Assembly: GCA_905116865.2 (NCBI GenBank) | Contig: CAJHNH020000224.1 | Span: forward strand, 2,108,910 to 2,172,909 | Reading direction: 5' to 3' | DNA from: Candidula unifasciata | Taxonomy: Eukaryota; Mollusca; Gastropoda; Stylommatophora; Geomitridae | Length of the DNA stretch: 64,000 bases | In this document: one piece after another, positions 46,130 through 56,835 of the stretch | Layout of the letters: each line of letters begins with the position of its first letter | How positions within the stretch are numbered: position 1 is the stretch's first letter | Program-made: the position numbers and the translations under genes | The notes under the pieces: generated by a model | Seen by the model: only the letters and a program-made list of their open reading frames with translations | The model's database searches: none | Told to the model about the DNA's origin: nothing

Positions 46130-48545
46130 TTTCCAGTTGGTTGTTGCTCGTAGGTGGTGTCTTTGGTCTAAATGGACTGCTTTAGTCTTGTCTTTCGACT
46201 ACCTCAAAGTCTGAGTCGCTTGTTTGATCTGCGGCTTGATTCTATTCTTCTGATTGGTCGTCTGTTTTAAGCTCTTGCTGAATTTTTCTCCACTGTTCAT
46301 CCGGAATCTGTGGTTTGATTTCTATTTTCTCCATTGTGGCATTGCACTCCCTTCTGATACTTTATAGGCTTTATGTCTTTCTTTTTATCGAGTTTTACAG
46401 TTCTTAGTTCTGCTGTCTTTTCACTGTCTCTGGCCTGTTGCTGCAGATATGAAATCAACTACAGAAGGAGAGATTAACAGACTTTATCTACACTAGAGTT
46501 GGATTAGAGTGTATACAGATGGTTTAGCCAAGAGAGCAATAAGAGACGGAGGATAAGGAATATACATAGAATGCCCAAATGGTTTAAAAATCAACCAGGC
46601 TGTACAAACAGATTCATATTCCTCCAATTACAGAACAGTACTTCTGGCGGCATGTTCTTTCCTGAATTGGCAACAGCACAGCAAATATAGCAGAGTGGTC
46701 TTTCTGACTGATGCTATGTCAGTTCTGCAAGCAAATGTTAACCCAAAAGACATACAGTTTGTAGACTTGATGCAACAGCTGATTTACTTAGGCTCTTCGG
46801 TTGAACAATCTGGACTGCAGTGGATTCCAGGTCACTGTGGCTTGAAAGGTAATGAAATAGCGGACAGATTATCCAGAAGCGGCAGCGACATTCTACAACC
46901 AAATAGCGACTTAAACCACCAAGATACGAAAACAATAATACAATCTAGTATCCAAGAAAGGTGGCTGGATACACACACCAAATTCTCTCCCCAAGACTCG
47001 CTTCATCGCCTTTCTAGAGAGGGACAGTGTTTAAGACTAAGGACTGGGCACAACAGATTTCGTCAACATGTGTTCAAAATTTTCGGTGTAGAAAACAGGG
47101 ATACGTGTCCCTGCAGTTTGGCACCCGAAAATGCAGAGCATGTGCCCCAACACTGTCAACTGTATGCTGACAACAAAGACGCAATTTGGCCTGTTCCAAC
47201 CACAATGAAGACAAAGCTGTATGGCCCACGAGAAGATATGGACTGCACAATAGCTTTCATAAAGGCTACCGGCCTTCTGATAGAAGGATCGAAGAAGAAG
47301 ACGATTTCTGGATCCCGCTGCTATTTTCCGCTTTCTTGACTATCTCAGTGTCGAGAGCCTTATGTTGTTGCTTCCTGGCGCAGGCTTCTGGACTCTTGTC
47401 TTCAGTGCTTATCTTCTGAGTGTGTTGTGTTTCGCTTAACAGCTTTTTCAAGTTCTTGTTCTTCATCAGGAGACATCTTCTTTCAGTGGATGATGAACCC
47501 AGTACGGCCTTGCGATTCCTTCTTAGTCTAGTTACTTTGGGTCGAATGTTGCAATCGTCACCTTCATCATCTTCTTTCATTCCTGGATGTACGGGCAACC
47601 GATGTATCTTGCTCGGTGATTTCCTAGATAGTTTGTACATTTCCTGTTTATATTCGGCTTTCTGTAATACTCGTGTCTCTTAGCTAGGAGGCATTTGCTG
47701 AACTGGTCTGTTTTGCGCAATGTCTGCATTGCATATTTCCACCTTACTGTGGCAACTGTTCCTGGTTTGAAGTGCATTTTGATAACGGGAACACTGTAGT
47801 AATTTTGATATGTAATGCTTTGTCTTTATCGTCTTTTCAAAATTTGCGTTCTTGGGATGTCATTCCGTGTTGACGTGGTGACTATCACAGTGTTCAGAAT
47901 GATGTGTCTTTACAAGATTTTCTCCGCACTGCGCGTCTTCCTGTCTGCTTTTTTCTCCCATTTGTGGTTTAATCTTGTCGCCGCTGTTGTCCATTTTCAT
48001 CAATTTCATCACCTATAAACGGTTGAAATATTTTGGCCTCTACTGTGATGTAAAGTGGTAACTGGAGCTCCATTTTTGTGTTGTCTCATATGTAGTTCAG
48101 TAGCTTGCTTGTTTTCTCGTTTTGTATGTGTTGTTGTAAGCTTCCGCCATGCTGTCCTTCATCTTGCAAATCAGTGTGACACATCGCCTCTTAAGTTGGT
48201 CTTCTATCACGTTCTTTATCATCATTGCTGACAGGGATATCAGTGTAGCCTGTCCTTCGCTGATTTGCTTTAGTTTTACTGTAGCCGGAAAAGCATTGTC
48301 CTCTACTGGCTGCTCTTTTTTGTTGGATCCTTGATGCCCCCTTCTGTTTTCTCTATCTGTTAAGGGTATATCCGTTGTCTACTTACTGGGGGTGGTAACC
48401 TCCGCTCTATATTTCGGACTGGTTTCCCGGCTTCTGAACGCCGTGCTCCATAGTTGGTTTCTCGACCAGCGGCTCGTACATGGAGTGGCGTCTTGCCGAC
48501 TTCTTAAAAAAAAATCATGTCTATTGACTGCTTCTACTTCTGTGC
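46130..48545 (-). pseudogene. LINE ORF1 (Gag-like, zinc knuckle), decayed
   Basis: On the - strand, 47,777-47,577 reads KPGTVATVRWKYAMQTLRKT then INRKCTNYLGNHRARYIGCP, a degenerate C-terminal zinc-knuckle region like that of Jockey/I-group LINE Gag proteins ('C.NC.G.H.A.Y.GCP'). Further on come Lys/Ser-rich stretches (RKSPSKIHRLPVHPGMKE; LDTEIVKKAEN). At 46,440-46,180 lies AELRTVKLDKKKDIKPIKYQ. An opposite-strand fragment at 46,470-47,335 lies between these parts. Cysteines of the knuckle are partly replaced, and stops are frequent. Confidence 0.6.
46470..47335 (+). pseudogene. LINE RNase H domain fragment
   Basis: Encodes VYTDGLAKRAIRDGG, a stop, GIYIECPNGLKIN, FLTDAMSVLQAN, LQWIPGHCGLKGNEIADRLS and the C-terminal CPCSLAPENAEHVPQHCQLY, with an intact run of 214 codons from 46,695. 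This is the RNase H domain and tail of I-group or Jockey-like LINEs. The first Asp (YTDG), the third (LTDA), and the His and Asp of PGH...IAD are present. At the position of the catalytic Glu (usually SNYRAE) it reads SNYRTV, so the enzyme would be inactive. It is opposite in strand to the ORF1 remnant that surrounds it. Confidence 0.85.
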
Positions 48546-48800
48546 AACACAAGCTGGGTTGAATTGATAAGGACAATGAGAGAAAAGAGTGCGACTAATT
48601 GTCGAGTGTCAATTATGATGATCCTACTACTGATTTTGTTTTTAACCCGACTTGCAGATGGAGATTTTTAATACTATTCAATCGTTGACACAGAAAGTCT
48701 CTGCGAGTAGCTGCTACTTTAAAAAAAATGCAGCTCAACAACTCCAACTATGTGTCTAAAGTATTGGAATGTTAAAACAAATCACGAGAATAATATTATT

Positions 48801-50025
48801 TAGGGCTGTACCGAATAGTGATTTTCACTATTCGGCCGAATACGAATAGTTGGACCAACTATACGAATAGTGAATCATCATCATCAGGTGCTTTGCCTAC
48901 TGGCATGGGCGATTATGCCTCTTTACAATCTCCTGCAGTATGTATTAGTTCGTGTGCTGACACACCTCCACAACAAGACTGTCAAGAATCTTCTCTCGTT
49001 GTCTTCCTCTATCCCTCCTTCCACATATCTTTCCAGTGGTCACAACATGTTCTATTTTCCCTCATCTTTTAACATGGCCGAAAAATGATTTTTTTTTTTT
49101 TGGCTGTCCAGGGTATTTTAAGCATTGTTCTGTAAAACCACATCTCTGAGGCCTCAAGAAATTGTTCAGCCTGCCTACTGATTGTCCAGGACTTAACAGC
49201 CATATGTTAAAACTGGATGTATGTAGCAAGCAAGAATTCTTTTTCTAACATTCAATAACAAAGATATATTGCATAAGATGCTCTTTATTTTATAAAATGC
49301 AGTTTTTGTCTGTCCTATTCTGTTTCTTATTCTGATTTTATCCATGTGCCCAGATACTTAAATGTATGTATTTGTCCCAAAATAAAATCATTGACGTTTA
49401 TTACACATTTAGGAATAATTTGTTTCTTTGATACCACCATTACTTCTGTCTTCCCATTATTCAAACTGAGGCCCATTCTTCCACTTTCGTGTATAAAATA
49501 GATCTAAAAAAGAAAACATCCATAATGTTAAATGTACGCTGACATTTTACTTCACAAAATGTAGTACAGAACAGTAAACATTTAAAAAACATTTCATGTT
49601 TTTGCATCCTTCAGTCAGTCAGTCTGTGGTAACTAATACATAGGAATGAAAGTATTCTTAGTTTTATAACAAGTAACTAAACTTATAAATTGTCACTGAT
49701 AGCTTAGTTAATCCATGAAAGCGGCATTAGCTTTCCATGTTGTCAGCATTAGGTCAGCTTCTTGTCTCACTGAAGGTATTTCCAGCTGTACTAAACATAC
49801 GTTCACTTGGTACGCTCGTAGGTGGTGCACAAAGATAACGCTTGACAGTATGAACCAAGGTGGGAAAATCTTGATGTGTTTATTTTCCACCAATCCAAAA
49901 ACGGGTGTAAGGTAACCACTATTCGTATTAGGCCCGATCGCAACTATTCGGCCGAATACCGAATAGTTATTAGGTCCACTATTCGGCCCCGAGCGAATAC
50001 GAAGCGAATATTCGGTACAGCCCTA
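48801..50025. mobile_element. hAT-like non-autonomous element (1,225 bp)
   Basis: The ends are inverted repeats: TAGGGCTGTACCGAATA at 48,801-48,817 and TATTCGGTACAGCCCTA at 50,009-50,025. They are flanked by an exact 8 bp direct repeat ATATTATT (48,793-48,800 and 50,026-50,033). An 8 bp target duplication and this TIR fit the hAT superfamily. Subterminal copies of CTATTCGGCCGAATA lie at both ends. It has no transposase. The interior (48,890-49,510) is the 3' part of a - strand LINE (family D), so it is composite. Confidence 0.9.
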
Positions 50026-50150
50026 ATATTATTTAAAATTGCTCAAAAGGATAAAAGATAATTATCAATACAATATTTGTGTGTGTTTATTTCTTAAATA
50101 AGCCAGTCATTACGATTATAAAGGTATGATATTAAAACGTATGTCTCTCT

Positions 50151-50203
<53 letters not shown>
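50151..50203. repeat. (CT)n microsatellite
   Basis: A CT run of about 50 bp followed by C-rich sequence. Confidence 0.95.
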
Positions 50204-50205
<2 letters not shown>

Positions 50206-50442
50206 CCCTCCTCCCACTGTATTATTTTATTCAATGTGTACCAAATGCACCTGAGGCAACACACCCCCCCCCCCCATTATCGCTGATGACTTCTCCAAAC
50301 CAGTCAACTAAAAAGGGGTAACAATCTGCTAGATAAACATAGTGTTGGTATTATCCAAGTCTATGGATGTAAACAGGTGCCAACGTTCTGACATATTTTA
50401 TTTTGTTTGTCATATGGTGCTCTTGTTTTGAATATTTGCCAG

Positions 50443-50621
50443 ATTTTGAAGTCGACATGTTTTTAGACCTTCTGGAAAACTCAAAAGTTGAAACTGGTGA
50501 CCAAACGTCAACAGACGACCATTTAGATTATCTCCTCTTGACGGGAATCACATCTTGCTGCAGCTGTTGTCAGACTGAGACAGTTAGTGTCTGCATCCAC
50601 TTAATGTGCCTTCAAGCTGAG
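50443..50621 (+). CDS. Separase-like exon 8 (Cys cluster)
   Basis: Follows TATTTGCCAG, completes an Asn codon, and encodes FEVDMFLDLLENSKVE, an acidic loop, then LLLTGITSCCSCCQTETVSV and CIHLMCLQAE, ending GAG/GTATGT in phase 0. Residues 351-410. The cluster CCSCC (residues 389-393) followed by a helix resembles the C.C..C element at the same place in vertebrate separase, just before another helical hairpin. Confidence 0.8.
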
Positions 50622-50734
50622 GTATGTTTGTTGAATAAATTCATCTTTATCTTCTGCAATTAGGGGCAGATGGGAAGTTATGTTTATTTATCAGTGTATG
50701 GATCTTGGTACTTGAGTGTGCACATATTTGACAC

Positions 50735-50815
50735 ATCTCGCTCATTTATGTGCAGATTGTTCGTCCCTTATTTCTTAGGCAAACGTACTCTGATTTCAAA
50801 AGGAAATGTTAGTCC
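50735..50815 (+). repeat. Dispersed repeat family C, partial copy 3
   Basis: About 80 bp (CTCATTTATGTGCAGATTGT, then TTTCTTAGGCAAACG, TCTGATTTCAAAAGGAA) align with the central part of copies at 31.0 and 37.4 kb. It begins about 115 bp after exon 8. Confidence 0.55.
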
Positions 50816-50879
50816 TGTCTACACTGGGTACACCCCAGAGTAGTATATAAGTTAATCCTTGCATGTAGTTTAATATTGG

Positions 50880-51015
50880 TGCTGCCAGCCTTTATGCTTA
50901 TGACTTTATTCCTGATCTTATATTTTCTGATCCCTTATATAGCCTTTATCAGATGTCATTCCCAAGGTTACAAGTTTCTGTGTATGGTTTGTTGTGAATG
51001 ACCATGCCTGACACT
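50880..51015 (-). pseudogene. LINE family B fragment
   Basis: Inverse of CAGTGCCAGACATGGTCACTC...AAGATCAGGAATGAG from the 39.8 kb copy, with deletions. Short and decayed. Confidence 0.65.
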
Positions 51016-52762
51016 GGTCACCTGGACTGAGGGTGAATATGTTTTGTATGAGATGTGTCTTTGTGCTCATTGGAAACAGTCTTTGCCAAGCCAAAATATG
51101 TTATTGTGGTTAATTAGTCTTTAGCCGAGGTTCCACTTACAGACGGGTTGCTTCATAACTGTTGCCTTCCTGTGCCAGTGGAGATTAAACCAAGTGTCAT
51201 TGTCTGTCTTTTTTTGAAAACCAGTGAAAGACATGTCAGCACCAGCAAAATATTGAAGCTCACATATGTAAAGTAAATACTTAAGGCATTCCTCATATGT
51301 CCTAACTCTAACAGTCCAATACCAGACTTGCAGCTCACTGTTGATGCAAGCAATACATTTTGAAAGCCGGCATTGTACATACAACACTACATGAGTAAAC
51401 GTAATCGGATACCCGCAATTTTTAGTGCAGGTCACAAGCTATCGCGGGCATAGCAACAACAAAAATCTCCAAATGAAATCCACAGCCCATAGTGTCGCAT
51501 CAAGAACTCAGCTAGGTAGCAGAATGATGTAACGTTTGGATTTCTAGTCCAGTAATAAGAAATTTTCATCAACAAGCCGTAGCTAGAACAAATAACTTTT
51601 TGGAGCGTCAGCGAGCAGCTGGCTACCTACCATACTGGACCGAAAGTCCGAAACATTTGAAATATGCTCATAGATGATGAACAAAGAAGTTCTCAGCTCT
51701 GTCCTTCTTAATCCTTGCCATGTGGCTTTGGTAATCATGCTTATCCACAACCTTTTGACTCATATACTGTCAGTCATTTGTGATTCAGATATTCCTCCAT
51801 GCGAAACTTCTAATGTATTTTCTCTTTATCTCCTACTGTTTGGGAGAGGGGGATGGTGGTGGAAAGGGGGGGGGGGGGGGCTTCGGCTTTCCCATTGTTG
51901 ATTTTCTATTCTGAGCCCAAACAAAAATTGATTTACATCCTACTATTTAGATTATTAATTCTAGTTGAGTTTTAAAAAACATTAGACCTTTATTACTCCT
52001 TTTATCTATCCACACTGCTTTACCGTAAAACCACGTTCACGGCTTCCAGAGAATCATTCACTAATCATTCACTAATTTCTCCTTCTTGCCTCATTTTGTG
52101 ATGTTAGACTGGATAGAATATTTTTTTTATTCTGCGAAACACTAATGTCTTGAGTAATTTAACTTTAAAACATTTAAAATCTATTGTTATGAAGTTACCA
52201 TATTACTTTAAAATACCTACTTGCTTCAGAATTATTTTAAAGTTTGAAAAAAGTATTAGTTTGTACATTAGAAGATTTTTTTTTAAAAACCCACTATAAA
52301 AATGTTATTGACAAAGAAAATATATCTTACACAACACAATATAACTAGAGAAAAGCAGCGACAGCCCGACAAACAGGAATGTGGATGGATAACTTTGCGT
52401 AACTAGATCATTGTAAGTCAAAACACTCATTTAATACTTGATTAATGTATGGACAGAAAGACGATAAACATACAGACGGGCAGAAAGATCAGCACTGCTC
52501 GGTTTTTACATCCACAGATAGCGAAAATAGGAGAAATATGTGGACCAACTGATGGCCCATGATGGGGAACTAAAAGGTTATGGACATTTTATTTAGTAAA
52601 TCTCTATAATATGAACATCTTTGCCACTGCCAGAAAATAAAATGTCCACGTGCTAGTCACCGGGCCAAAGGTAATAATACAGAAGTAGAGGATTGAGAAA
52701 AAAAATACATTTAAAGGGATACATGCAGTTAGATGTTAATGTTTATATAACTTTGCCCTCAG
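51016..52762. other. Intron 8, no gene recognised
   Basis: An open - strand frame at 51,121-51,435 (YFAGADMSFTGFQKKTDNDT, Cys- and Trp-rich) has a protein-like look but no family I recognise and no clear splice context. It may be transposon debris. A G12 run lies near 51,869. Confidence 0.35.
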
Positions 52763-53435
52763 ATATTGTGGAGGAAGGAGAGGTCAATTTGCCAAGCTTT
52801 TCATCTGCTACAACACTCACTGAATATGGCCCATCAGTTTGCAAAAATGTCTCCATGTAAGAACGTAGTCAATTTTCTGGCAGACTCTGGCTGGAAAGTT
52901 GATTCTTTGAGCCATGATATTGCAATCAACAAAAGAACTTTAGCGGAGACTGCACTGAAATGTGCAGAAATAAATTTTCAGAATTTGTACATCAGGAATC
53001 CAAAAGTCCAAAACTCTTGTGACCATATTATGCCAGGAACTGACAATATTAACAAATTACTGGACATTGTTGAAACAGTGGGCAGGGAGGCTACTTCATT
53101 TTATTTGTGCAATGTCTTAGTAGCATCAGCTTTGCTGATTAGGAATCATTGTAACTACATCACTGTTCTTAGAGCATCAACAGATGAGGATATTCCTGAA
53201 GTAGATAGCGACCCTGATAATCCATGCCGCTCACGTATATTCCACACCATTAATTTGGCTCTGAGTTTAGCAAAAGAGGAGAACAAGATTTCGAATAATA
53301 AACCTGCGAATCTACGTCAGTCAGCGGAGACAACTGAAACAAGTTCATTAGTGGATCTACAAGATAAATCATCCATGACTGAACATTTGACCAGGTATTT
53401 TCCATTACTGGCTGTCCATTGGGATGGTAAAAATG
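52763..53435 (+). CDS. Separase-like exon 9 (largest exon)
   Basis: 673 bp, residues 411-634. It starts after TTTGCCCTCAG with ILWRKERSICQAFHLLQHSL. It continues through helical segments (RTLAETALKCAEINFQNLYI; FYLCNVLVASALLIRNHCNY) into a polar linker (DEDIPEVDSDPDNPCRSRIF; NNKPANLRQSAETTETSSL) and ends VHWDGKN plus one base at GTAAGT. In vertebrate separase the linker at this place is long and carries ExxR autocleavage sites. Here it is short, and no E-x-x-R occurs in the exon. Confidence 0.8.
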
Positions 53436-53962
53436 GTAAGTAATCAATGTGTTTGTATTCTAATGGTGTTTTTTTTAATGCATCCACTCACTTCTCTTTA
53501 CACAGAGAGAGTGACAGAGCGAGAGAGAGAGAAAGATAGTGGGGGGGGGGGGGGTGAATAACATTGCTGGTTTATTGTCAAAGTTTCTGTGCGCTTCAGT
53601 ATTCATTCATTAAATTACAATTCCACATTGGAGATTAGCTGCAATTGATATGCGCATCCACAGCTTTTAGACTCCAATCTCTTCCATGCTGTGAATCTTG
53701 TGGCACTGTCTGAAAGACATCAGGGCAGTTTATTTTCAAACATATTTCATAACACAAATATGCATGCGTGTGAACATGCACACCTATGCTAACATGCATG
53801 CACACACAAAAACACAGACATACACAGAGACACTGACAGAAAAACAAAACACAAATGCATGCATGCACACAAGTGCAAACAACCAAATGCGCACGCACAC
53901 GCATTCACAAAGAGTGTATTAAATCTTTGACTCTGCTATTGGTTTTAACAAATATTCCTTAG
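53436..53962. other. Intron 9 with CA-rich patch
   Basis: The shortest intron seen, 527 bp. It contains a GA-rich patch, a G13 run near 53,540 and CA-rich sequence at about 53,757-53,910. Confidence 0.6.
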
Positions 53963-54088
53963 CCACTGACAGAATCAGTTGCCTACAAGAAGCCCTGCAA
54001 CAGTTCCAAGAGCTACCACACTCGCTGCTCTACAGACAGATATCTCAGTCTTTGGCCCTTTGTCTGTGGGAAATGCAGATGGCAGATG
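53963..54088 (+). CDS. Separase-like exon 10
   Basis: Begins after ATTCCTTAG, completes an Ala codon, and encodes TDRISCLQEALQQFQELPHS then LLYRQISQSLALCLWEMQMA, ending GATG/GTGAGC in phase 1. Residues 635-676. The 'D.I..L..A......P...LY..I...LALCL' pattern fits the start of the separase C-terminal region and is the best single anchor. Confidence 0.85.
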
Positions 54089-54735
54089 GTGAGCCTGAAT
54101 ATTATACCTGCTTAGTATATTTTATTCTTAGTCTGTCTGTCAACTTGGGATCACGGGTTACGAGGTTCAGACCACATACTGGAACCAGTTTAGGGCGCAC
54201 AATCACAAAATGTGAAATGGCGAAAAAGCTCCACAAATGAGTGTAGGCTTTGACTCTTTGGATATAAAACATGTACACCCTCTGAAATAAATGTGACAGT
54301 GAAGACAATGTTGACAACAGATGTCCTTCTTAATCAGCAAAATATCTTTTCATAATAATAAAAGACATTGTTTCTGTACGTAAAACACAATGATTGCTTG
54401 TTCTGCAGCTTTCTCTGACTTTGTTATGATGCAGCAAGATGTTACATAACTATTATAAGAAATAATATTTTACAGAAAACACTTAAACCGGAAGCAATCA
54501 CTGAGTCAGTTTTTACACTCACTTAGGCAATGTTATGGACACTACATGTCAGTAATGGTGAGAGAAACCAAGCCGTATAAATCGGAGGTACCAGAGAAAC
54601 CCAAAGTCATTAGAATATCAACGTCCTCTAGCTATCTATCTAGATTCTTTTGCATTGCACTGCGGCAGTTTTAGTAACCTAATCTGAGAAATTTCAAGCT
54701 CACCCCTTCTGTCTGATATGGGAACTACACGGAAG
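54089..54735. other. Intronic, nothing recognised
   Basis: Ordinary sequence following exon 10. Confidence 0.4.
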
Positions 54736-55300
54736 AAATCAGAAGGGCGATTCCGAAAGACATGCTTCTGTTTATCATCAACATCTTTAATAGAACAGAA
54801 CTCCAGATGCAAGAAGATGACAGAGACAAGTTTAAGAAAATCATAGCATTAAAGGTGACTCCGAGCTACCAAACGTAATAAATGATTAAAAAAAAAAAAA
54901 AACCATTGTAACAGAAGGCGAAGAATATATGAGGATCCGACAAAAGGTTTAGAAACAACATATGAAAGAGGGGAAAAGACCAGTCTTTACTGGTTGAGGT
55001 ACGATCAGCAATACAGTGTTAAAAAAGAGGGTAGGGGAGAAATCACCAGGCTGTGACGACGACGAAATACCAGCAGAATTTATCCAGGCAACAGGAGAAA
55101 CTAACGTTTGCAGCTATCGTGCACGTTGCACGAAGATCTGGAACAGCGCTATTTGACCTAGAACAAGGAAGAGAACCTCTAGATCACTCTTCCAAGGAAA
55201 GTAAGTTTGAAACAGTGCACCAGTTATCGCACTATCAAACTAATATGTTATGCTATCAAAATCCTCCTACGAATTATCATGAAAGGAATTGAAAGGATAT

Positions 55301-55531
55301 GACTGACTGACTTTCTACCCCACTAGGACATCACACAAGCGATAAACACCCGATGACACAAAGTGCCACCATGTGGATGAGGATCACTGTGGAGAGGTCC
55401 CAGAAACCGCGTTCAGACAATTGGCCACATTTATGGCCTGCCTATATTGCGGCCCCCTGTCAAAAGCCAGGGTGGGACTTCAAATAACAAAAAAAAAAAA
55501 AATACGTCCTAAAAAGGACGTAAGGATTCGT
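55301..55531 (+). mobile_element. SINE family 3, nested in LINE
   Basis: 231 bp flanked by a 13 bp direct repeat ATTGAAAGGATAT (55,288-55,300 and 55,532-55,544). It starts GACTGACTGACTTTCTACCC, continues CACTAGGACATCACACAAGC and ends with an A13 run and the palindrome TACGTCCTAAAAAGGACGTA. It matches the - strand copy at 41,870-42,107. The target duplication and A-rich end indicate LINE-type mobilisation. No Pol III tRNA-like head is obvious. Confidence 0.9.
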
Positions 55532-55538
55532 ATTGAAA

Positions 55539-55540
<2 letters not shown>

Positions 55541-55600
<60 letters not shown>
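55541..55600. repeat. (AT)n microsatellite
   Basis: About 60 bp of AT. It begins within the second copy of the 13 bp SINE target duplication, whose GGATAT end may have seeded it. Confidence 0.97.
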
Positions 55601-55602
<2 letters not shown>

Positions 55603-56682
55603 CAGCATATCTATGTAGAATTTTGGAATGCTATAGTACCAATGGAAATAATAAATATTATAAAAGCAATGCATAAATGTTCAGAGTGTGCAGTGCGAAC
55701 AGACGATGGTTTGGAGTGAATACTGAAGTGAAACAGGGGTGCATTTTATTTTTTGAGTTATTTGGGATAACCATTGACTGGGTGATGAAAAAAATGTTGT
55801 GTCGGAAACACCGACATTGACTGAACGGAGAACACACAGCTGGAAAATTTGATTTTGCTGATGATAATGTTCCGCTAAGAAAAAAAAAAAAGAAAAAAAA
55901 ACACACACACAGCAACGACATGCAATAGATTATTTAGTGAAAAATTACATCATAAAGTTTGACCTACAGCTAAGTTATCCACACACAAAAAAAATATATA
56001 TATATATTGAAAACACCAACAGATCAAGCATTAGTAACACTAGATACAAAAAGTAATTAAAGTAACAGATCAATTTACTTAGGTAGTAATTTTGATGCTG
56101 GAAGAAATACAAAGAAAGAAATTATGACACGCATTGATAAGGCATCAGCAGCCATTAATAGCTTGAACAAAATATGGAAGTCTAAATTGTATAGTTTTAA
56201 AACCAAGTTACGTATTTTCAATTCTAATGATTTTTTTTTTTTTTCAATTTAAACATATGCAAATGAAAACTGGAGATCCACAAAAGACGTGGACCGAAAG
56301 TTAAATGTATTTGAAAACAAATGTCGGATGAAAATGATGGAAATAAAATAGGATGAATTCAAGTAGAGTGAAAAGAGAACAAATGTTTGGGCAGCCACTA
56401 GTATCAACCGTTAGACGACAGATAAGATGCGCTGTGCTAGACACATCTTGAGAATGAGCCAGCAGAGCATCCCCAAACAGGTATTAAATGGAAATAAATG
56501 GATTAAGGTTGCGAGGACGCCAAGAGAAACCCTAAGATGAACGTTAATGAGAAAGGTTGAAGCTGCAGGACTGAATTCCATCCATGATATTGAACTGATT
56601 ACACAAGATAGAGCGGAATGGATGAATAGACTGTGAGCCCCATGTGTGATATATATAATGGCACACCATGATAATGAATGAA

Positions 56683-56765
<83 letters not shown>
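56683..56765. repeat. (TG)n(TA)n compound microsatellite
   Basis: About 18 bp of TG followed by about 65 bp of TA, close to a Helitron end. Confidence 0.96.
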
Positions 56766-56768
<3 letters not shown>

Positions 56769-56835
56769 AGCTACACGAAGCAAACACAAGGTTCAGGCAG
56801 TCAGATAAACTAGGAATCATAATTTTATATTGGAA

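Larger units (their letters stand above)
54736..56640 (+). pseudogene. LINE RT, decayed, interrupted by SINE 3
   Basis: Pieces in order: DMLLFIINIFNRTELQMQED; DDDEIPAEFIQATGET near 55,055 (the 'GPDGIPAEL' region); QCTSYRTIKLICYAIKILLR near 55,214-55,280; then, after the SINE and a TA run, NTEVKQGCILFFELF near 55,720, FADDN near 55,853, YLGSNFDAGRNTKKEIMTRI near 56,080 and GRQE tails to about 56,640. RT motif order is complete but stops are frequent. Confidence 0.75.
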
